A stretch of DNA of 64,000 bases from Panopea generosa (Eukaryota > Mollusca > Bivalvia > Adapedonta > Hiatellidae). Location of the stretch: the NCBI GenBank assembly GCA_029582155.1, contig CM055897.1:17975076-18039075 (forward strand). Direction: 5' to 3'. Under the pieces are notes generated by a model, which was not told the DNA's origin, searched no databases, and saw nothing but the letters and a program-made list of their open reading frames with translations. The position numbers and the translations under genes were made by a program. Of the stretch, positions 22,701 to 33,024 are shown piece by piece (positions within the stretch are counted from its first letter, which is position 1; every line of letters starts with the position of its first letter).

Positions 22701-23780
22701 ATTTGACTGGCACAGTGCATTCACCTTTAAATTCAATTTTATCTCCCGTATAAGATTTTAATTGTAGTTTTGTGTCTTAATTTAAATTTTTTCAAGTTTC
22801 TATTGTATGTGTCTTCATTTATGAGAAAACATGCAATGCCCGTGTCCAAACGAAAATTTACCTATTGGTTGTTGGCTATATTCAAATTCACTTTTATTTC
22901 CTTCTTTTGACTTTCTATACTGTACACAGTACTGACACAATAGTCACTGTCATATTCAGACATGGAGTCACTGTCATCTTCATATTTTTGGTGCTTAAAT
23001 TTAAATCTATTTTTCTTCCTAACCGTCATTTTCTTGCAACATGTCCTATTTTGGAACAAATATAGCACTTTGAGTCCTTATATTTGCAAGTTGCTGGGTT
23101 GTGCGGACCCCTACATAAAAACATCCTGTTTTCAATTTCACATCGTTTCCCCCCGGAACCGATTTTGAAGCAGCACGTCTTGAACGAGAAATTTACACCC
23201 CGTGCCCTGGCACCATGTGCCCTGCCTGTAAAATTTACTTGACTGCCACCGAATGACCGCGTGTCTTTGGCAACAGTTTCCACACACAAATCTGTCCCTC
23301 AGAGCTTCCTTCAGAAACCCTTCGAATTCACAGTTCGTTGCCAATTTCCTTAACCCACCACATAAGAATTTATACTTTCGCTTTCCTTTAGCTTCCGTTT
23401 ATTAAACTTAAACCTTTCTGATATAGCCATGGCATAAAATGGTCTCGCAGTATTGACACAAGTTCATCATACGATTTGTCCTTTGGCAAGTCCGATTGAA
23501 CAAGATTTTTCAATGTTCCGTATGCCGACGATCCTATAACCGATAAAAAACACAGATGCATTCTTTTCGTTTTTTTACTTCATTAGCCTCAAAATACTGT
23601 TCGGTTCTTTCTACATAATTACCAAATGTCTCAAATTCCTCCAATTTGCCAATTCGAGCCATTTTAACAAATAAGAAAACACCAAAGTTAAAAATTCATT
23701 CTCATAAAGTATAATTTAATATTCCACGAAACACTGTAAATACATAAACTGTGGGTTCTTAATAATTCTCGTCGCCAGAA
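19745..23780 (-). mobile_element. Ty3/Gypsy LTR retrotransposon relic, gag-pol
   Basis: Minus-strand parts in order: a gag/zinc-knuckle region (about 22900-23700, with CYICSKIGHVARK), reverse transcriptase (about 22130-22540), RNase H (about 21110-21890), integrase core (about 20360-20950) and an integrase C-terminal/pol-end region (19751-20200). This is the Ty3/Gypsy arrangement. It is broken, with many interruptions. It belongs to a different family from the relics at 1-2408 and 13786-15042. Confidence 0.85.
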
Positions 23781-24000
23781 TGTTATATCTTGGGATGGAT
23801 GAACAACATTACTAGATGTCTGCTAAAGCAAAACTGATTCTTTATTAACCATTCATACATATATATCAATATTACAGAAAGCATTCCCTAAAAATAGTGT
23901 TCAGTATAGGTCACTGACTGAAGCTGTTGTTCTTAAGATCTCACACAAGTATCTCAATATATTACAATAGTATTGTTTAAACTAAATGTGTCTGCTCGTT
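23781..24000 (-). repeat. Probable LTR of the 19745-23780 relic (outer end uncertain)
   Basis: Read on the minus strand the repeat ends ...AGATATAACA and is followed by TTCTGGCGACGAG, the layout of an LTR end and primer-binding site. No matching copy was found at the left side of the element, so the outer end cannot be placed. Confidence 0.4.
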
Positions 24001-24039
24001 AATGGTGCAGAACGCAGCCCAGGAATGTTTTATGCGCAT

Positions 24040-24390
24040 GCACGGAAACATTGCTTTAGTGCTTTTTTTATTTTGCATAACGCCCTTGGATAATCAGGTT
24101 ACGACTGAGTTTAATGGTGAGTGTCTATGAAATAATATTACTTTTTATGAAAGGATTTATCATAATGTTTCTACAAATTTTGATATTTTCGGAATTAATG
24201 ATAAAATAATCTGGAAGAAATGATGACAATGGTATATGTTTTCGTGCACACGAGATATCCCAATCATCTGAGATAAAAAAAATCCTTTTCTATTAAATAT
24301 TTTTTTAATAATTGAAAATAATAATTTCAATTTAAGCAAATCGAAAAGCATCTAGTTGTAGTTGTGATCTACGTGCTTCGTAATTTAATT
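24040..24390. repeat. Dispersed repeat, copy 2 of the 17985 family
   Basis: Shares ATAACGCCCTTGGATAAT, GGTGAGTGTCT and later CTAGTTGTAGTTGTGATC with 17985-18343. No coding potential. Confidence 0.5.
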
Positions 24391-24745
24391 ACACGCCATT
24401 TACAGACACCTTAAAATATCTAAGACATTGTGTGTTTTCTAACTTGTTGTAATTAGTATAATAGGTATAAGTCAAATGACTATTAATAACTAGAGCACAA
24501 ATGTGAATTTAAGATATTTATGTTTATCTTACTGGTGTGCAGCATCTTCGGGTTCATGATTATATATGGTCGTCAATCTTTAGTTTCTTATGATATATTA
24601 CATCTCTCTTGTTTTGAAATAAAAATCTACAATATATTTTACAAACAATATCATATTGACATAATTTAAAAAATTCATGTCCAATAAAACTATTTTATAA
24701 CATGTAAATAGTACTGTGTGCCGTTGGGGCCATACCGGCATATTT
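24391..24745. other. AT-rich spacer, nothing recognised
   Basis: No reading frame, RNA gene or repeat stands out. Confidence 0.5.
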
Positions 24746-24749
24746 TTTA

Positions 24750-24976
24750 AATTAAGTCAAAACGAAACTACGATGATGAAAAGTCAAAATGATTTTCGTT
24801 GTTTCGTTTTCTCGACTTTTTACCATCGTTGTTACGACATTTCACCATCGTTGTTACGACTTTTCACCATCGTAGTTTCGGCTTTTAACCATCGTTGTTT
24901 CGACTTTTCGCTTTCGTGGTTTCGCGAAACTAAAATGGTGAAAATTCAAAACAACGATGGTGAAAAGTCGAAACCG
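24750..24976. repeat. 22-bp direct and inverted repeat cluster upstream of AS3MT
   Basis: Four or five direct copies of TTTTCACCATCGTTGTTTCGAC-type units (shown in variants such as ACCATCGTTGTTACGAC) lie in the middle. Opposite-strand copies lie on both sides: GAAACTACGATGATGAAAAG on the left and AACGATGGTGAAAAGTCGAA on the right. The arms can pair with the central units, so the DNA or a transcript could form long hairpins. It ends about 200 bases before the AS3MT start codon. Confidence 0.8.
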
Positions 24977-25177
24977 TTTTACATACATATTCAGCGAACA
25001 TTTGTTTATCCGAACGTTTTAAACCTCTACTTTTGTACACGTGATCAATTAGAGCTTTGAAAACTCAATCATGTAAACCAGTTATAAACTTATATGCTAT
25101 GCTATGGTCGATGTATATCTGTGTCAACTGTTGACCCGAATCACTCTACACTGGTTATAAAATTTCCGATAGCTGCA

Positions 25178-25338
25178 ATGGAAGTTGAAAAAGTGCTGGA
25201 CTCAGTGAAGGAATACTATGGCAAGAAACTGTCTTGTTCTGCAGACTTAAAAACTCAAGCATGTGTTCTGCCAGGTAAAGTTGTTACAAAGGCAACCAGG
25301 CAAGCCATAGGAGATGTACACGAAGAAGTCGCAAACAG
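25178..25338 (+). CDS. AS3MT: AS3MT exon 1
   Basis: Encodes MEVEKVLDSVKEYYGKKL to VHEEVANR. Cys29 lies in KTQACVLP. Donor AACAG|GTATTT, phase 2. Confidence 0.85.
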
Positions 25339-28300
25339 GTATTTAGTTGTCTTATTCTAGTTTATACTAATTTATTTCAGCTCGATAGCGGAGAAAACTC
25401 AGAGTTTATATGAATCGCTCCCGAGTCCGCTTTCTGTGTAGAGCCAGAACTGAGTGTTGTTTTAGAAGCATCGGGTCGAGATGGGGATCGAACCCACAGC
25501 CTCTGACTTGAGCGGCCAACACTTTGTCCATTACACTACCGCCACACTTTTATCTTATTTTGAATATATTGATTTCAACCTATGTTATCATGTTTGTTTA
25601 TAAAACAGTTATTTTTATCTTTAGACTTGCTTTCGTACATTAACAGTTATTTTTGTCTTCAGGCTTGTTTTAATATCAAATAATATATCATTGCTGACTT
25701 CAGATTACAATGTTGAAGCTGCTTAAATTCATTTTTTGATAACTGAATATCGGAATATCCGCAGCATAATTTCTGTTGTCTGTCCTCCTTATAGATACTA
25801 TGGATGCGGCTTGGTAATCCCAAATAAGATAGAGGGCATGAAGGTCCTCGACCTTGGTTCTGGAAGTGGGCGGGACTGCTATGCACTAAGCAAACTGGTT
25901 GGTCCAGAAGGTCATGTAACTGGAGTTGACATGACAAATGAGCAGGTTCTGTGTTTGATTGTTGTATATATAATGTTTTATGTACAATATGGCATTTTGT
26001 ATTTTATTCACTGTTACCTATCTCTGTATGTTATCTGATGCTAGAGCAGAAAATAAATTCAATATTCGTGCATCATGGACCTTATTCAAATATATTAGTA
26101 GACAATATCTGCTATTTAAATTCGTGATTCCTTCATTGTTTTTGTTTATATAGTGTTCGTCCATTTCTTATGAATGCGTGCATAAGACACAGTGTGTTTT
26201 TTTATACAAAAAAACCCAAAAAACTGTGGTTTCTACATTCAATGAGAAAATATGACGTCAGAAACATTCTAAAATATGAAATCACATAGTTGCTATTGTA
26301 TTCAAGGCAACACTTGTATTGCCACGGCATGTTCGAGTTGTTAAGACAGTGTTTGTGTAGAATGTTGTACTAGAGGAATTGTCGAGTTATAAAGGCAGTG
26401 TTTGTGTAGAATGTTGACCTAGAGGCATGGTCGAGTTGTAAAGGCAGTGCTTGTGTAAAATGTTGACCCAGAGGCATGGTCGGGTTGTAAAGGCCGTGCT
26501 TGTGTAGAATGTTGACCTAGAAGCATAGTCGTGTTGTAAAGGCAGTGCTTGTGTAAAATGTAGACCTAGAGGCATGGTAGTGTTGTAAAGGCAGTGCTAG
26601 TGTAGAATGTTGACCTAGAGGCATGGTCGAGTTGTAAAGGCAGTGGTTGTGTAGAATGTTGACCCAGGTCATGGTCGAGTTGTAAAGGAAGTGCTTGTGA
26701 GATTGTTGACTTAGAGTCATGGTCGAGTTGTAAAGGCAGTGCTTGTGTAGAATGTTGACCTAGAAGCATTATCGTGTTGTAAAGGCAGTGCTTGTGTAGA
26801 ATGATGTACTAGAGGCATGGTCGAGTTGTAAAGGCAGTGCTTGTGTAAAATGATGTACTAGAGGCATGGTCGAGTTGTAAAGGCCGTGCTAGTGTAGAAT
26901 ATTGTACTAGAGACATGGTCGAGTTGTAAAGGCAGTGTTTGTGTAGAATGTTGACCTAGAAGCATTGTCGTGTTGTAAAGACAGTGTTTGTGTATAATGT
27001 TGTACTAGAGGCATGGTCGAGTTGTAAAGGCAGTGTTTGTGTAGAATGTTGACCTAGAAGCATGACCGTGTTGTTAAGGCAGTGCTTGTGTAGAATGTTG
27101 ACCTAGAGGCATGGTCGAGTTGAAAAGGCAGTGTTTGTGTAGAATGTTGACTCATGTCATGGTCGAGTTGTAAAGGAAGTGCTTGGTTAGATTGTTGACT
27201 TAGTGTCATGGTCGAGTTGTAAAGGCAATGCTTGTGTAGAATGTTGACCTAGAAGCATTGTCGTGTTGTAAAGGCAGTGCTTGTGTAGAATGTTGTACTA
27301 GAGGCATGTTCGAGTTGTAAAGGCCGTGCTTGTGTAGAATGATGTACTAGAGGCATGGTCGAGTTGTAAAGGCAGTGCTTGTGTAAAACGATGTACTAGA
27401 GGCATGGTCGAGATGTTAAGGCCGTGCTAGTGTAGAATGTTGTACTAGAGACATGGTCGAGTTGTAAAGGCAGTGCTTGCGTACAATGTTGACCTAGAAG
27501 CATTGTCGTGTTTTAAAGACAGTGCTTGAGTAGAATGTTGTACTAGAGGCATGGTCGAGTTGTAAAGGCAGAGCTTGTGTAGAATGTTGACCTAGAGGCA
27601 TAACCGTGATGTAAAGGCAGTGTTTGTGTAGAATGCTGACCTAGAGGCATGGTCGAGTTGTAAAGGAAGTGCTTGTGAGATTGTTGACTTAGAGTCATGG
27701 TCGAGTTGTAAAGGCAGTGCTTGTGTAGAATGTTGACCTAGAGGCATGGTCGTGTTGTAAAGGCAGTGCTTGTGTAGAATGATGTACTAGAGGCATGGTC
27801 GAGTTGTAAAGGCAGTGCTTGTGTAAAATGATGTACTAGAGGCATGGTCGAGTTGTAAAGGCCGTGCTAGTGTAGAATATTGTACTAGAGACATGGTCGA
27901 GTTGTAAAGGCAGTGTTTGTGTAGAATGTTGACCTAGAAGCATTGTCGTGTTGTAAAGACAGTGCTTGTGTATAATGTTGTACTAGAGGCATGGTCGAGT
28001 TGTAAAGGCAGTGTTTGTGTAGAATGTTGACCTAGAAGCATGACCGTGTTGTTAAGGCAGTGCTTGTGTAGAATGTTGACCTAGAGGCATGGTCGAGTTG
28101 AAAAGGCAGTGTTTGTGTAGAATGTTGACTCATGTCATGGTCGAGTTGTAAAGGAAGTGCTTGGTTAGATTGTTGACTTAGTGTCATGGTCGAGTTGTAA
28201 AGGCAATGCTTGTGTAGAATGTTGACCTAGAAGCATTGTCGTGTTGTAAAGGCAGTGCTTGTGTAGAATGTTGTACTAGAGGCATGTTCGAGTTGTAAAG

Positions 28301-31300
28301 GCCGTGCTTGTGTAGAATGATGTACTAGAGGCATGGTCGAGTTGTAAAGGCAGTGCTTGTGTAAAACGATGTACTAGAGGCATGGTCGAGATGTTAAGGC
28401 CGTGCTAGTGTAGAATGTTGTACTAGAGACATGGTCGAGTTGTAAAGGCAGTGCTTGTGTACAATGTTGACCTAGAAGCATTGGCGTGTTTTAAAGACAG
28501 TGCTTGAGTAGAATGTTGTACTAGAGGCATGGTCGAGTTGTAAAGGCAGAGCTTGTGTAGAATGTTGACCTAGAGGCATAACCGTGATGTAAAGGCAGTG
28601 TTTGTGTAGAATGCTGACCTAGAGGCATGGTCGAGTTGTAAAGGAAGTGCTTGTGAGATTGTTGACTTAGAGTCATGGTCGAGTTGTAAAGGCAGTGCTT
28701 GTGTAGAATGTTGACCTAGAAGCATTATCGTGTTGTAAAGGCAGTGCTTGTGTAGAATGATGTACTAGAGGCATGGTCGAGTTGTAAAGGCAGTGCTTGT
28801 GTAAAATGATGTACTAGAGGCATGGTCGAGTTGTAAAGGCCGTGCTAGTGTAGAATATTGTACTAGAGACATGGTCGAGTTGTAAAGGCAGTGTTTGTGT
28901 AGAATGTTGACCTAGAAGCATTGTCGTGTTGTAAAGACAGTGCTTGTGTATAATGTTGTACTAGAGGCATGGTCGAGTTGTAAAGGCAGTGTTTGTGTAG
29001 AATGTTGACCTAGAAGCATGACCGTGTTGTTAAGGCAGTGCTTGTGTAGAATGTTGACCTAGAGGCATGGTCGAGTTGAAAAGGCAGTGTTTGTGTAGAA
29101 TGTTGACTCATGTCATGGTCGAGTTGTAAAGGAAGTGCTTGGTTAGATTGTTGACTTAGTGTCATGGTCGAGTTGTAAAGGCAATGCTTGTGTAGAATGT
29201 TGACCTAGAAGCATTGTCGTGTTGTAAAGGCAGTGCTTGTGTAGAATGTTGTACTAGAGGCATGTTCGAGTTGTAAAGGCCGTGCTTGTGTAGAATGATG
29301 TACTAGAGGCATGGTCGAGTTGTAAAGGCAGTGCTTGTGTAAAACGATGTACTAGAGGCATGGTCGAGATGTTAAGGCCGTGCTAGTGTAGAATGTTGTA
29401 CTAGAGACATGGTCGAGTTGTAAAGGCAGTGCTTGTGTACAATGTTGACCTAGAAGCATTGTCGTGTTTTAAAGACAGTGCTTGAGTAGAATGTTGTACT
29501 AGAGGCATGGTCGAGTTGTAAAGGCAGAGCTTGTGTAGAATGTTGACCTAGAGGCATAACCGTGATGTAAAGGCAGTGTTTGTGTAGAATGCTGACCTAG
29601 AGGCATGGTCGAGTTGTAAAGGCAGTGTTTGTGTAGAATGTTGACCTAGAGGCATGATCGAGTTGTAAAGGTAGTGCTTGTGTAGAATGTTGTACTAGAG
29701 GCATTGTCGAGTTAAAAAGGCAGTGCTTGTGTAGAATGTTGTACTAGAGGCATGGTCGTGTTGTAAAGGCACTGTTTGTGTAGAATGTTGTACTAGAGAC
29801 ATGGTCATGTTGTAATGCTGTGTTTGTGTAGAATGTTGTACTAAAGGCATGGTCGAGTTGTAATGCAGTGCTTGTTTATAATGTTGTACTAGAGGCATGG
29901 TCGTGTTAGTCATTGTCGTGTTGTAAAGGCAGTGCTTGTGTAGAATGTTGTACTAGAGGCATGGTCGAGTTGTTAAGGCCGTGCTTGTGTAGAATGATGT
30001 ACTAGAGGCATGGTCGAGTTGTAAAGGCAGTGCTTGTGTAAAACCATGTACCAGAGGCATGGTCGAGTTGTAAAGGCCGTGCTAGTGTAGAATGTTGTAC
30101 TAGAGACATGGTCGAGTTGTAAAGGCAGTGCTTGTGTAGAATGTTGACCTAGAAGCATTGTCGTGTTTTAAAGACAGTGCTTGTGTAGAATGTTGTACTA
30201 GAGGCATGGTCGAGTTGAAAAAGCAGAGTTTATGTAGAATGTTGACCTAGAGGCATAACCGTGATTTAAAGGCAGTGTCTGTGTAGAATGCTGACCTAGA
30301 GGCATGGTCGAGTTGTAACGGCAGTGTTTGTGTAGAATGTTGACCTAGAGGCAAGATCGAGTTGTTAAGGTAGTGCTTGTGTAGAATGTTGTACTAGAGG
30401 CATTGTCGAGTTATAAAGGCAATGCTTGTGTAGAATGTTGTACTAGAGGCATGGACGTGTTGTAAAGGCAGTGTTTGTGTTGAATGTTGTACTAGAGACA
30501 TGGTCGTGTTGTAATGCTGTGTTTGTGTTGAATGTTGTAGTATAGGCATGGCCGAGTTGTAAAGGCAGTGCTTGTGTAGAATGTTGTACTAGAGGCATTG
30601 TCGAGTTATAAAGGCAGTGCTTGTGAAGAATGTTGTACTAGAGGCATTGTCGAGTTATCAAGGCAGTGCTTGTGTAGAATGTTGTACTAGAGGCATGGTC
30701 GTGTTGTAAAGGCACTGTTTGTGTAGAATGTTGTACTAGAGACATGGTCGTGTTGTAATGCTGTGTTTGTGTAGAATGTTGTACTATAGGCATGGTCGAG
30801 TTGTAAAGGCAGTGCATGTGTATAATGTTGTACTAGAGGCATGGTCGTGTTAGTCATAGTCGTGTTGTTAAGGCAGTGCCGGTGTAAAAGTTGTGCTAGA
30901 GGCATAGTCGTGTCGTAAAGTCAGTGCTTGTGCAGAATGATGTACTAGAATAATGATAAATATTATATAAATAAATATATCACAAAATAGGATAACGTAT
31001 AAAACTTACTTCCAATAGGTTTACGATTACCTTTCATGTCTGCCTTGAACCACAATTATTTTTTCTTTCTTGATTAAATTCTCTCCGACCCACTCAGAGT
31101 ATATTATTATACTTTATATACTGTATATCTACGATTACTTTTTAAATAATGTGTATTTTCTTTCTAGGTAGAAGTGGCCAATAAGTACATTACGTATCAC
31201 ACAGAAAAGTTTGGTTATGACGTAGCCAACGTGAAATTTCTAGAAGGTTATATAGAAAAATTGACAGAAATTGGCATACAGGAAAACTCACTGGATATCC

Positions 31301-32972
31301 TCATGTACGTAAATGTTTTCATATGTATATTCGTCAAGTCAAGTTGCTTTTACTTGTGACATTTTGCTGTTCGTGACATGTTAAAAGAATGTCAGCATGT
31401 CCATGTTTGATTAGCATATGTTTGTTCGAGGTTTAGATTTTTTCATATGTTATATAACATAGGTACATAACATGTTGGCGAATCATTCCTTATTTAGACT
31501 GAACAGAGATGTAACGCTGTTATAGTTTGTTGGCTGTTCGCGTCTGATGTTACAGATTTGATTTGGCTCCTGAAAAACAACACTCATTGCTAGTTCTACC
31601 TGAGAAAGGACTCGAAAACTTACTTCGATTGGGTCCGTTCAATGGCAATGTTGGGAAAGCCACATTTGAGCACGTTGAATGGTCAACTGAAAAATAAAAT
31701 GACGTCACAGTTTATTAAGCGTTCCGTTGCTATGAACTGATATGGATAGCGGGACAGGCATAGTGTTCGGGAGATATCAGGTTCTGGGATAAACTAACCT
31801 GAAAAAAAATCCCGAGAGCGAATAAAGCTTTGAGCTTACTTTGCAATCGAGCTAAAATAAATTAGTATAAACAACTTTCTATAATCATATATGAATAAAT
31901 GAAAGAGCTATACATACCCAATAGGCAAGAATAGATATTTGATACTTACATACCTGTATTCTGCTATACACTTTTAGGCTTTTGTCTTGGTTTTAACTCG
32001 TAGGATCCTTCAATAAACTGGCTTAGAAAAACGATTAAGGTTAAAGTCATGGAACTTGAACGTTACCCAATAATTTACAGAAGTGCATTGTAAAGAGAAA
32101 ATAATATTTTCACATGTAGTTCTTGGTCCTCATTGATATTTCAACCGAATCAGTATCATTTTTCTAGTATACGACAATCTATAGGAAGATTTAAAAGTTG
32201 TTCATATAATTGTAATACATGTAGTTCAGCTAAGATTAACGTTGGCAAGTTCTTATTCATAGTTTGTGGATGGTATTAACTGAAACACTGGCTGAGACAT
32301 GTCGCTTTTAACATTAAAAAAACAAAATGGATTTTCAGAAAGAGCAGATAGTCGCCGAAGATTCATTCTTTTTTATATTTTCCAATAAGGAAACGTTCTG
32401 AAATGTTCAATTTACTTTAGCTTTCTACTTTCAGCTCCAACTGTACGATTAACCTCACCCCTGACAAGCGTGCTGTGATATCTGAAGCATATAAAGTCCT
32501 AAAGGTAACCATAGCAACACTGTATATTTGGTGCATTAAGATTTTGCTTAAACGATTTTAGAAATCTCTATCTAGATGATTATGCTTTCGGATTTAAAAT
32601 CTGGTTAAAATGACAAGTCAAAGAAAAAAAAAATGTCGATTTTGTTTGGTAAACATACATTTTGGAATGCGTAGTTAGCACGTAAATATGATTCAGAAGA
32701 AGATTTACCAGGAATATTCCTTTCTTAACTATTGACCCTAATACCATGTTGCGTAATGGCTAATTACTCAATATGCGGGTTGGCCGAAAGTTTACAGTAA
32801 GGTCCAATAGCTCACTGTGTGGTCCAAAAGTTCATTTTGAGGACAACACTGATTTCAACACATCAATTTACATACTTGGTTTGTGTGTTTCAGGTCGCAG
32901 GAGAGCTGTATTTCAGTGATATATATACATGTTTGGTTTGTGTGTTTCAGGTCGGTGGAGAGCTGTATTTCA

Positions 32973-33024
<52 letters not shown>

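Noticed and set aside
19745-24390. Reading the flanking dispersed repeats (17985 and 24040) as the two LTRs of the large Gypsy relic
   Set aside because: The sequence next to the primer-binding site at 23781 is not found at the expected place on the left, so the repeats are better treated as independent.
25094-25177. Upstream in-frame ATG extending AS3MT by 28 residues
   Set aside because: The 25178 ATG has a better context and gives the family's usual N-terminus. The extension is unlike other AS3MT proteins.
26387-30905. Several 60-72-codon minus-strand frames with repeated HCLYN/QHDHAS-type motifs
   Set aside because: Translations of the 49-bp satellite; no start, splice or family support.
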